From JAAYJM01 sp964499465 (lineage in GTDB: Bacteria > Bacteroidota > Ignavibacteria > Kapaibacteriales > UBA2268), in contig CAZCLJ010000241.1 in NCBI GenBank assembly GCA_964499465.1, forward strand, positions 1 through 7,079: 7,079 nt of DNA, given 5' to 3'. Both the position numbers and the translations under genes were made by a program. Of this stretch, positions 1 to 6,318 are shown piece after piece (position 1 is the first letter of the stretch; every line of letters starts with the position of its first letter). The notes under the pieces were generated by a model that was given only the letters and a program-made list of their open reading frames with translations, did not search any database and was not told where the DNA came from.

Positions 1-64
1 CATTTCCTCAAAAGTAAACGTCTTCGTTTATATTCGCCTCAGAATGACCGAAAAAAGTAAAGAT

Positions 65-144
65 GTCATTGGCAACGAAGTGAGAAATCTCACAAGTCAT
101 TGCTATCACAGAGTTTGAGATTCCTCACTTCGTTTCGGAATGAC
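65..144. repeat. Short (80-bp) palindromic element, empty form of the GTCATT family
   Basis: The left arm begins GTCATTGGCAACGAAG and continues through GTGAGAAATCTCAC to AAGTCATTG. The right arm (116-144) is its imperfect inverse and ends TTCGTTTCGGAATGAC. Only about a dozen bases separate the arms. The arms match those of the two 205-bp elements at 6487-6691 and 6765-6969, but the internal hairpins are absent. No target-site duplication is evident. It lies downstream of the methyltransferase gene, so a fold-back role at the 3' end of that transcript is possible but unproven. Confidence 0.8.
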
Positions 145-222
145 AGCTTTTCTGGATAATTTGCGCAATTATTATTTACGAGGCAAATCTTATAACTCCT
201 TTATTTTCGTTATGGGTCCAGG

Positions 223-241
223 AGTTCTGAATTTCAGAACT
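223..241. terminator. Perfect 9-bp palindrome after the methyltransferase stop
   Basis: AGTTCTGAA, one T, then TTCAGAACT form a perfect inverted repeat 16 bp past the methyltransferase stop codon. It could be a transcript-end hairpin or a protein-binding site. No T-run follows on the minus strand, so a classical intrinsic terminator is not supported. The rest of 1-257, outside this palindrome and the 80-bp element, shows only a 6-bp hairpin with a TCTT loop at 15-30 and no gene. Confidence 0.4.
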
Positions 242-257
242 TACCATTTGAAAAAAT

Positions 258-1406
258 TTAAAACAACTCTTCTTTTAATAAGAAATATTTAAATTCTGAG
301 GGTAAAATACTGTTTTCTAAACTTTTTTGTGAGAAAATATATCTTCCATCACAGATAAAACCTAATTCGAACCAGTTCACTTTATTTAACATTTCGCAAA
401 GCGTGGATAAATCTGAATTTTGATTTTTTGGAAAAATAGCCAGAACCGAACCATCGTAGTTGTTGCAATTATGCAGAAAGAAAGGTGCTTTATTCCGAGT
501 TTTACAATTAACATAAATACGTTTTTTATTTGATATAAAATGATTACGTCCCCAAGTCCACCAGTTACTTTCATCAAACTTTTTGATACCTCTGTTAATT
601 AATTCATTCTTAAATTCTTCTAAATATTGATGATATTGATTAAACAGCATTCTTCGGGTTTTTCCAGTTTTATATGTATGTGAGCAAACAAAATCCATAT
701 TCCCGTATTCATCATTTGAAAAAACACTATCAAGTCCGCTTACAGCTCCAACTTTTACAAAGAAAACATCTTTGAATTTGATTGGATAATGATTATCAGT
801 AAAAAGCAATTGCCCGTTATTAAACACAAATTCTTTTAAAACATTGGTCTTTCTCGAAAAATTTTTCTTTTCAAATCTCCATATTACGCAATTAGGAGTG
901 TAGCCATTAAATATTTTTTGGTCTCCTAATTCAATATAATCGGTAATAGTGCCATTTTCAAAAATCAATTTATTTAGTTTCATTGCAGAAGTTGCCTTTA
1001 AAAAATCTCTTGGAGTAATAAAAATCAACTCGCCTTGTTCTTTTAAATGTTTAATCGACTTTTCAATAAAAAATAAATATAAATTAGTCCGTTCATCAAA
1101 CAAATTCATATCTAATTTTGATTTTGTTTCTGGCAAAATATCCTGATAACGGACATAAGGCGGATTACCAATAATAGTATCAAATTTTTTTTCTAATGGA
1201 AAATCAAAAAAATCAATATTCAAAGCACTTTTGGGGCAAACACTTTTATCAATTTCAATGCCGGTGCAATTTGGTATATTATTGAAAAAAGCACCATCGC
1301 CGCAGGAAGGTTCTAATATCGTATTAAAATTCTTTCTTAATTGTAGCATTGTTGCTACAATATTTTGAGGAGTAAATACCTGACCCAAATTTGAAACATT
1401 ATACAT
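258..1406 (-). CDS. N6-adenine DNA methyltransferase of a Type II restriction-modification system
   Basis: This 382-residue protein is predicted to transfer a methyl group from S-adenosylmethionine to adenine N6 within a short DNA site, protecting host DNA from the endonuclease encoded just upstream. Visible motifs run in the gamma-class (M.TaqI-like) order: motif X LGQVFTP (residues 7-13), SAM-binding motif I LEPSCGDGAF (31-40), acidic motif II EID (51-53) and catalytic motif IV GNPPY (80-84). The C-terminal half, rich in aromatic and basic residues (for example WWTWGRNHF, 282-290), should hold the target-recognition domain; the site cannot be read from sequence. The length is slightly below M.TaqI and both ends look intact. 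The ATG overlaps the last 8 bp of the endonuclease gene, so translation is probably coupled; no Shine-Dalgarno sequence is visible. Three sampled 60-base lines contain about 26% G+C. The methyltransferase assignment is secure; the pairing is inferred from position. Confidence 0.93.
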   Translation of the reverse strand: MYNVSNLGQVFTPQNIVATMLQLRKNFNTILEPSCGDGAFFNNIPNCTGIEIDKSVCPKSALNIDFFDFPLEKKFDTIIGNPPYVRYQDILPETKSKLDMNLFDERTNLYLFFIEKSIKHLKEQGELIFITPRDFLKATSAMKLNKLIFENGTITDYIELGDQKIFNGYTPNCVIWRFEKKNFSRKTNVLKEFVFNNGQLLFTDNHYPIKFKDVFFVKVGAVSGLDSVFSNDEYGNMDFVCSHTYKTGKTRRMLFNQYHQYLEEFKNELINRGIKKFDESNWWTWGRNHFISNKKRIYVNCKTRNKAPFFLHNCNNYDGSVLAIFPKNQNSDLSTLCEMLNKVNWFELGFICDGRYIFSQKSLENSILPSEFKYFLLKEELF

Positions 1407-2022
1407 ATTCTGGGAATATTAGTTTAAAATTAAAATATATTTCAGAACGTAATTTTATTGACTCTCCAAAGGTTTTAAGAATAAAATTTTTCGATTCATC
1501 AAAAGTCTTTGGTTTATAATCCCTGTTTGAATCCCACCTACACTGAAATGGTAAATTATTACCATTAGGTTGTAATGAACTTATACCTTTAAGAGTATTA
1601 AGAAAAATATCAATAGGATTTTTCTTATTAAAAATAAGAAAATAATAATCTTTTTTCTTTATTTTACCTAGATTATCTTTTAATTTCTCAAAATAACTTA
1701 ACCAATTAATTTCATTAGGAAAATCTGGAATTAAACCAGTTAATGCAAAATATATTCCGAGTTTACAATTTAAATTATCTGCTGTTGTTGTATTTGTTAT
1801 TTTGATATTTACCGGGTAAAATTCTTTCTTATCAGAAAAAGAAAAATCATACCAAGCCCTACTTTTAGGAATATCAATAGAAAATGCTTTTTCTATCTCA
1901 ATAAGCAATTCATCTTCATTTATCGAAGCATTTATTCTACCATCGTTAAAGCTATTAGATAATTTAATATTAGTTTTAATCAAATGATTTTGTATTTCAA
2001 TTAGTTTATCAGGTATTTTCAT
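1399..2022 (-). CDS. Putative Type II restriction endonuclease (PD-(D/E)XK-like)
   Basis: This 207-residue protein is probably the nuclease partner of the adjacent methyltransferase. Support comes first from position: it lies directly upstream on the same strand and overlaps the methyltransferase start by 8 bp. The sequence is compatible with an EcoRV-like core: a helix with acidic residues (EDELLIEIEKAF, 36-47), then WYDF with D59, then YPVNIKIT (69-76) with K74 as candidate catalytic lysine. The usual Asp/Glu two residues before that lysine is Asn72. Further stretches that look like family signatures are KDYYFLIFNKKNP (124-136) and NGNNLPFQCRWD (153-164), which I recall loosely from restriction enzymes but cannot name to a subfamily. 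Length fits small Type II enzymes. It has no membrane or signal segment. No Shine-Dalgarno sequence precedes the ATG, only an A-rich leader. Four sampled 60-base lines total about 20% G+C, far below the GAF/GGDEF gene, suggesting transfer. Specificity is unknown. Confidence 0.72.
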   Translation of the reverse strand: MKIPDKLIEIQNHLIKTNIKLSNSFNDGRINASINEDELLIEIEKAFSIDIPKSRAWYDFSFSDKKEFYPVNIKITNTTTADNLNCKLGIYFALTGLIPDFPNEINWLSYFEKLKDNLGKIKKKDYYFLIFNKKNPIDIFLNTLKGISSLQPNGNNLPFQCRWDSNRDYKPKTFDESKNFILKTFGESIKLRSEIYFNFKLIFPEYV

Positions 2023-2109
2023 TTTGTATTTTTTATTGATAAATACTTTTAAATTCTTTATAAAATATATCGGTTACATCAATTCTTTATTTCTCATCTG
2101 CTCAGCCAT
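2023..2109 (-). other. AT-rich gap before the R-M cassette, with an 11-codon reading frame
   Basis: This 87-bp gap separates the GAF/GGDEF gene from the endonuclease gene. Directly after the GAF/GGDEF stop (TAG followed at once by ATG), an in-frame string reads MAEQMRNKELM then TAA (2109-2074). It may be a chance frame, a leader peptide, or the 5' remnant of a gene broken at this junction. The remaining roughly 50 bp up to the endonuclease ATG are almost pure A/T, with TATATT and TATAAA strings that could serve as a promoter for the cassette. No exact promoter match can be defended. Confidence 0.35.
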
Positions 2110-4380
2110 CTAGAACACAGTAACCGCATTGGTTTTCTTTAAAGATTTAGTAAGAGCTTTTCCTGCATTATCTATAATGTCGTCCATTGAATCATTTTCT
2201 TTTATTTGAGTAAGCCCTATGCTAATAGTTACTGTAAATCGCTGGGACATAATTTCAAGGACAGAAATCGCAATTTCAGAGCGGAGCCGCTCAGCCCAAA
2301 TCCTTGCTTCCTGTAATGTAATTCCAAATAAAGCAATAGCATAAGTATTGTCAGCAATTTTACCAAATAGGTCATAAATTCTAATCTGGCTTTTTGCTAA
2401 ACCAAGCACATGATAAACTGCTTTTTGTAATCTGTCGCTATGTTGCTGCGGGTCTAAAGAAGAATATTTATCTAACTGGAAAACGCAAAGGTATGGTTTA
2501 ATTCCGAAATCTCTGGAACGCTCTAATTCTTCACGGAAACGTTGAATGAATGCTGGTGTATTGAGTATTCCTGTATTTGGGTCAAAAAGTTGAGAACTCT
2601 TCATTAATTTATCGAAATAAATCGTTTCAATAGCTGTTGATGATTGCTCACCAAGAGTTTCGAGTATGCCAATAGAATTTTGACTTATTGTTCTTCCGTC
2701 ATTGATTTCAAGGAAAATTGCACCGTAGTTTGTTGCATAAGATTTTATTGGAACAGAAAGGAAGGAATAATTTGTGTTTATTCTGTATTCATCATCGCAA
2801 GTCCTAATGTATTCTTCATTTAAGTTGTTGTGAAGAACAGTTTGAGATGAGATAATTGATGGTGCAATCAAAGAATTATCTAATCTTACATTTTTTCCGG
2901 CAATGTTCAAAGCATCAGTTGATTTTGAAATATATGTATTTATTGTCCAAGTATTATTGTAGAAATCGAACAGGCATACTCCAATTGAAGTGTATTCGAC
3001 CAAGCGGCAAGCGACTTCAGCGATAGAATCGCTAATTGATTGCAAAGAATAGTTCTGATTTGTCTTTTGCCTGAATAAATTAATTGCTTCAAGCATTCTT
3101 TGCGACTGGTTCAAATCGTGCTTTTCCAAGTAATTTTTAAACAAAGCACTGATTATACGGGTGAAATGCCCAAGGAAATTTACAGTTATAGTATTGTATG
3201 CATCTTGCACTTCAGAATCGGCACATAACACTCCGTGAACGCTTTTGTCGTAAAATACTGGTACACCGATGAAAGAGCCAATTTCTGTAGGATTGTCGTA
3301 ATAAGGAATTAAATCGGTAACAGAAGGAAGATTTATTTCAGTAAGGATTTCCGGACTGCTTCCTATGTAGATTTGACTTATAATATCCTGACCTATTGGA
3401 ATTAATTTATCCTTCCTGATGTTCTCAGAATTATCACTAACGGAAGAAATAATTAATAAATTTTGATTTACTTGGTCAACTAAAAGGAATACTGCCGTTT
3501 TCGTGTTTGTTACAGAGCGGATAATAGTTAGTATTCTGTTAAGTAAGAATTGAAGAGCTTCTAACGGCTCATTTCCGTAGATACTGTCATCTTTGAATAA
3601 TGAAGCTGGAACGTCAATTTTACTTTTTTTGTAAGGTGAACTTGCTTTTTCCTGCTTCTTTTCTTCGGTTTTTATTAGCTCTTCAGCAGTTATTTGCTTT
3701 TTTTCGACTTGTGGCAGAGCTGGTTGCTCCTGAACAATTACTGTTTCTTCAATTTCAGTGGTTTCCTGTTCAAACAGATTTATTTCTTTAGGTGGTTCTT
3801 CTTTTGCTTCGACTTTTTGCTCCTGAGGTATTTCAACGTCTTTAGCAACATTAGCAAAAACTGGTTTAGGAACACTTTTAGAAATAATAGTAATCTCACC
3901 ATCATCAAAGAAATCAGTTTCGCTAGTTTGGCGATTTTCATCTTTTACTTCTTCCTGTTTTATTTTAACTTCAATTTTTTCTTCTACCTGTGGTTTTATA
4001 CTTTCTTTAATAACGATATCATCATCAGGAATTATTTTATTTTCTTTTTCCAACCTGTCTTCAATATAATCTTTTGTATCGCCGAAAGAATCAATATAGT
4101 CTTTATAAATTGTGCGGATTACACCATCTTTTTTTACTTTAACAGTTTCAAAATCTGGTGGCTGTTCTCCGGGTTTTGCTAAATCAATATAATTTTTTAT
4201 GCGATTGGAAAGGTCAATAGCGAAAAATATTATTCCCAATACAGCAATAGAAGCGCCGATTAGCTTGACTTCAATTTCAGGTAATGCAATAAGAAAAAAC
4301 AAGCCAAGCAAAATCACAGCTGCAATATAGACATCTCTTGGTGTCAGCAATTTCTTTAAATTATATTGAATCTTTTTCAT
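2110..4380 (-). CDS. Membrane-anchored tandem-GAF protein with degenerate GGDEF domain
   Basis: This 756-residue protein is predicted to be an inner-membrane sensor or scaffold facing the cytoplasm. Two hydrophobic segments (about 17-35 and 38-57) form a short hairpin anchor. A long low-complexity linker rich in Glu, Lys, Gln and Pro follows (about 70-260). Next come two GAF-like domains (about 272-415, including IGVPVFYDKSVHGVLCADSE; and about 440-590, including LSVPIKSYATNYGAIFLEI). The C-terminal 160 residues have the GGDEF fold pattern, from FDPNTGILNTPAFIQRF to VTISIGLTQI. The signature loop, however, reads ADNTY (676-680) where active cyclases have GGDEF, so diguanylate cyclase activity is unlikely. 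The domain may bind nucleotide or serve in dimerisation. The ATG lies 19 bp past the stop of the exported-protein gene behind an A-rich leader, consistent with one transcript. The GAF ligand is unknown. Four sampled lines average about 40% G+C, markedly higher than the R-M genes downstream. Confidence 0.82.
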   Translation of the reverse strand: MKKIQYNLKKLLTPRDVYIAAVILLGLFFLIALPEIEVKLIGASIAVLGIIFFAIDLSNRIKNYIDLAKPGEQPPDFETVKVKKDGVIRTIYKDYIDSFGDTKDYIEDRLEKENKIIPDDDIVIKESIKPQVEEKIEVKIKQEEVKDENRQTSETDFFDDGEITIISKSVPKPVFANVAKDVEIPQEQKVEAKEEPPKEINLFEQETTEIEETVIVQEQPALPQVEKKQITAEELIKTEEKKQEKASSPYKKSKIDVPASLFKDDSIYGNEPLEALQFLLNRILTIIRSVTNTKTAVFLLVDQVNQNLLIISSVSDNSENIRKDKLIPIGQDIISQIYIGSSPEILTEINLPSVTDLIPYYDNPTEIGSFIGVPVFYDKSVHGVLCADSEVQDAYNTITVNFLGHFTRIISALFKNYLEKHDLNQSQRMLEAINLFRQKTNQNYSLQSISDSIAEVACRLVEYTSIGVCLFDFYNNTWTINTYISKSTDALNIAGKNVRLDNSLIAPSIISSQTVLHNNLNEEYIRTCDDEYRINTNYSFLSVPIKSYATNYGAIFLEINDGRTISQNSIGILETLGEQSSTAIETIYFDKLMKSSQLFDPNTGILNTPAFIQRFREELERSRDFGIKPYLCVFQLDKYSSLDPQQHSDRLQKAVYHVLGLAKSQIRIYDLFGKIADNTYAIALFGITLQEARIWAERLRSEIAISVLEIMSQRFTVTISIGLTQIKENDSMDDIIDNAGKALTKSLKKTNAVTVF

Positions 4381-4399
4381 TTTTTTTATCTTTGTTTTT

Positions 4400-5395
4400 T
4401 TAATTCTTATACTGACCGAGAAGTTCCCAACTTGATTTCGATTTGATTATATCATAAAAGAAATCGCGGATATGGGTGCCAAAAATGATAATGTCGTAAT
4501 CTGATGTTGCATATTTAATTGTCCCTCTTGGAGTTATATTTAATTCATATTCACTTGTTCCTTTGACAGAATCAATTTTTGCTAACTTGCTCAGCAATGG
4601 AAAGTAATTGCTATTTTTATTAAAAACATATTTATTAGCTTCGGTTGTTATGTTATAATTTCCATTGACGAAACCTAAGAATTTAACATCACAGCTATCA
4701 TTTAAGTTTTTGTAATCGGCTTGCATTTTGTATAAGGATTTCCATGTGCTATCCTTTTCAATTACACTTGAAGGCAGAGAAATTTTATTTGGAAGAACAA
4801 TTGAAATCAGGCGTTCATCTGAAATTCCATCTTCCCAGTAAAATAATTCCAAAGAATCAATTTGCCCGGCACCTTTTTTGAGATAATTTCTGAACTCATT
4901 TAACCTTTCGCCTTCTAATTTAATTGGTTCGCCATAAGGAGAAATGTATAATTTGAATGACTTGGAAAGTGGAACTGAAACAGTTTTAAAATCAGGAAAA
5001 TTGAATGCAGACAAATCTTCACCTTGAGAGTGATAATAGATTTCACTTTTCTTTTCCTTAAATGAATAAATCAAGGAATCAATTGATACATCAAGCACAA
5101 TGATTCCGTCATCTCGCATTTGGTTGTTATTGTGAGTAAAGAAGTACTGAACATTGCGTTCATAGCTGCGTCTTGAGCTATCACTAAATGTTCGGAGAAC
5201 TTCTGTTGTTTCTTCGTATTTGTATTTGTGAAGAATACTTAATGGATATCTTAATGAAATATTATATTTGGGAATATCATCGTTAACCTGAGCATTTAAA
5301 GATTTGCCCAATCCAATTAATGCTATAATACAAATTATAAAAAATACTCTGAATGAGCAAAAAGCGACCACGCCGCGAGCGTCATTCCGTCCCAT
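4400..5395 (-). CDS. Exported protein of unknown function
   Basis: I do not recognise this 331-residue protein with confidence. It begins with a Sec-type signal peptide: a basic n-region, hydrophobic core VFFIICIIALIGLG (17-30) and a probable signal peptidase I site after SLNA (around residue 35). The mature part has alternating polar and hydrophobic stretches typical of beta-rich envelope or periplasmic proteins, with no catalytic motif or later membrane segment. The pattern (YKYEETTEV near the start, a GIIVLDVSIDSLIYSF strand, a G-T-I-K strand near the end) loosely recalls DUF6263-like Bacteroidota proteins, which is only a guess. The ATG at 5395 lies inside the NUDIX gene in another frame, a 61-bp overlap. 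It was kept because a GAGGGAG stretch precedes it and no other in-frame ATG occurs before the mature region; an in-frame GTG at 5371-5369 is the main alternative and would keep the signal peptide. It is probably cotranscribed with its neighbours. Confidence 0.72.
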   Translation of the reverse strand: MGRNDARGVVAFCSFRVFFIICIIALIGLGKSLNAQVNDDIPKYNISLRYPLSILHKYKYEETTEVLRTFSDSSRRSYERNVQYFFTHNNNQMRDDGIIVLDVSIDSLIYSFKEKKSEIYYHSQGEDLSAFNFPDFKTVSVPLSKSFKLYISPYGEPIKLEGERLNEFRNYLKKGAGQIDSLELFYWEDGISDERLISIVLPNKISLPSSVIEKDSTWKSLYKMQADYKNLNDSCDVKFLGFVNGNYNITTEANKYVFNKNSNYFPLLSKLAKIDSVKGTSEYELNITPRGTIKYATSDYDIIIFGTHIRDFFYDIIKSKSSWELLGQYKN

Positions 5396-5874
5396 ATCTC
5401 CCTCTTTTTAATATGTGAAATAATATTTATTTTTGATAATTGAAGAAATTCAAATTCCTCGCTGTCGTCCGGGGCAGTTCCAAGGTAATTTAAATCCTTC
5501 ATTAAAAATACTTTACAAATTTCGTTTGTTACTCCATTAAATGGATTAAATTCACCAATCTCAATAATTTGTTTAGCATCGTAGCCCGTTTCTTCAAGTA
5601 ATTCATTTTTTGCATTTTGCAGAAAATCAAGTCCCTCACGAACTCCACCACCGGGAAATTCGATGCTAATTTTCTGATTTAAGTATCGGTATTGACGAAC
5701 TAACAGGTATAAATCTTGTTTTATTTCCGGAATTATCATCGTTGAGCCACGGGAATCGACATAATGATAAGTGCCAGTATTTCCATTTGGTTGCTTATAT
5801 TCGTCTATCTTATACTGCCAATATGGATTTTTTATTTCTACTTTCGAACTAATTTGTTCTAACTTTTTTAACAT
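5335..5874 (-). CDS. NUDIX hydrolase, ADP-ribose pyrophosphatase-like
   Basis: This 179-residue cytoplasmic enzyme is predicted to hydrolyse a nucleoside diphosphate linked to another moiety, most likely ADP-ribose or a nucleotide sugar, with divalent metal. The family signs are VRQYRY (59-64), IEFPGGG (71-77), the Nudix box (76-98), and FNPFNGVTNEICKVFL (109-124), which resembles the segment after the box in ADP-ribose pyrophosphatases. The C-terminus WDGMTLAAWSLF also matches the usual end of that group, so the protein looks full length. The metal-binding glutamates of the box are present (E91, E94, E95 in NELLEETGY). The canonical first Glu is Leu82 and the canonical Arg of REU is Asn90, so the substrate could differ from classic NudF and activity is less certain. 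It is the first gene of the minus-strand block; no clear Shine-Dalgarno sequence precedes the ATG. Its last 61 bp overlap the start of the exported-protein gene. Confidence 0.88.
   Translation of the reverse strand: MLKKLEQISSKVEIKNPYWQYKIDEYKQPNGNTGTYHYVDSRGSTMIIPEIKQDLYLLVRQYRYLNQKISIEFPGGGVREGLDFLQNAKNELLEETGYDAKQIIEIGEFNPFNGVTNEICKVFLMKDLNYLGTAPDDSEEFEFLQLSKINIISHIKKREIWDGMTLAAWSLFAHSEYFL
5398..5404 (-). promoter_or_regulatory. Shine-Dalgarno-like GAGGGAG before the exported-protein gene
   Basis: GAGGGAG ends 2 bases before the ATG at 5395 on the minus strand, inside the NUDIX coding region. It is the only purine-rich ribosome-binding-like site before a start in this window; the other genes have A-rich leaders. 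It supports the overlapping ATG over the in-frame GTG 24 bases further on. The spacing is tight and the match may simply reflect the NUDIX codons. Confidence 0.35.
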
Positions 5875-5968
5875 TTAAGATTTTTGTTTTTCTATGAAAA
5901 TAATATAAAATGATTTTTATTTAAACTTTCGCATAGCTCAGAGAAACTCTTGTGTAAGTATATTGGAT

Positions 5969-6001
5969 AGATGTCCTACATCTCGAAGATGTAGGACATC
6001 T
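5969..6001. repeat. 33-nt hairpin module b, copy 1
   Basis: The arms AGATGTCCTACATCT and AGATGTAGGACATCT are perfect inverses of 15 bp separated by CGA. The same module, with a 16-bp stem, recurs at 6541-6573 and 6819-6851 in a different sequence context. Confidence 0.9.
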
Positions 6002-6034
6002 TTGAGCATCTTTAAACGTGCTGCTATTCTACAT

Positions 6035-6185
6035 ATCCCGTAGGGATAAAATATTTGTAACAATTGAAATCTTTTTCAAATATTATCACTTCAGGGATTA
6101 TATATGAAATCATACTATATAATCCCTACGGGATAAGCACAATAGCGGTTTTCTCTTGTTACAAATATATAATCCCTATCGGGAT
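6035..6185. repeat. 151-bp palindromic element with ATCCC..GGGAT ends
   Basis: The left arm (6035-6063) starts ATCCCGTAGGGAT and ends ATATTTGTAACAA. The right arm (6156-6185) is its inverse, starting TTGTTACAAATATAT and ending ATCCCTATCGGGAT, with two mismatches and a one-base indel over about 29 bp. Each end is itself a small palindrome (ATCCC-GTA-GGGAT and ATCCC-TATC-GGGAT). A third such unit, ATCCCTACGGGAT, sits inside at 6122-6134. The structure resembles REP/MITE-type intergenic palindromes. No coding frame is present. Confidence 0.75.
6094..6126. repeat. Inner inverted repeat GGGATTATATA/TATATAATCCC
   Basis: Perfect 11-bp arms at 6094-6104 and 6116-6126 with an 11-base loop, nested within the 151-bp palindrome and sharing its right half with the internal ATCCCTACGGGAT unit. 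Confidence 0.75.
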
Positions 6186-6251
6186 ATTCATCTGTCAGAA
6201 CAACTGACTTTTACTTTGCGAAAGTTTCTCTGGGCTTTACTAAAGTTAAAA

Positions 6252-6287
6252 ATCTAAACTATCTAAACCTTCTAATCTTTCTAAACC
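6252..6287. repeat. 9-bp tandem repeat, four degenerate units
   Basis: The units are ATCTAAACT, ATCTAAACC, TTCTAATCT and TTCTAAACC, a period of nine in a strand-asymmetric (G-free) tract. No function is evident. The surrounding 6228-6312 stretch contains nothing else that can be supported. Confidence 0.6.
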
Positions 6288-6318
6288 TTATGTAATCTCC
6301 AATAAAATAAAGGTTACC

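Larger units (their letters stand above)
5923..6227. repeat. Composite palindromic element bounded by AAACTTTCGCA inverted repeats
   Basis: AAACTTTCGCA at 5923-5933 and its exact inverse TGCGAAAGTTT at 6217-6227 bound a 305-bp block containing the 33-nt hairpin (5969-6001) and the 151-bp ATCCC palindrome (6035-6185). Next to the ends the motif TTTCTCTGRGC occurs on both sides, but in swapped order relative to GCGAAAG, which suggests rearrangement or loss of tandem units. The block lies just upstream of the NUDIX gene, so it may overlap that operon's promoter region. No reading frame of note is present. Confidence 0.6.

Noticed and set aside
1..15. ATG at the window edge on the minus strand preceded by GAGGAA, as a possible next gene start
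   Set aside because: Nothing of the putative gene is in the window and the purine stretch is too close to the ATG to serve as a normal ribosome-binding site.
3694..4182. 162-residue plus-strand frame rich in Phe, Leu and Trp
   Set aside because: It is antisense to the Glu/Lys-rich linker of the GAF/GGDEF gene; Glu and Lys codons (GAA, AAA) read backwards give Phe-rich strings, so it is an artefact.
5380..5392. GGAATGACGC in the NUDIX 3' end, resembling the ends of the palindromic elements
   Set aside because: It encodes conserved NUDIX residues (DGMTLA) and has no partner arm nearby, so the match is best explained by chance.
2110..5874. NUDIX, exported protein and GAF/GGDEF protein as a new cyclic-nucleotide signalling or defence system
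   Set aside because: The GGDEF loop is degenerate, no EAL/HD-GYP or effector domain is visible, and adjacency alone does not show a shared function; kept only as a low-confidence idea in the findings.
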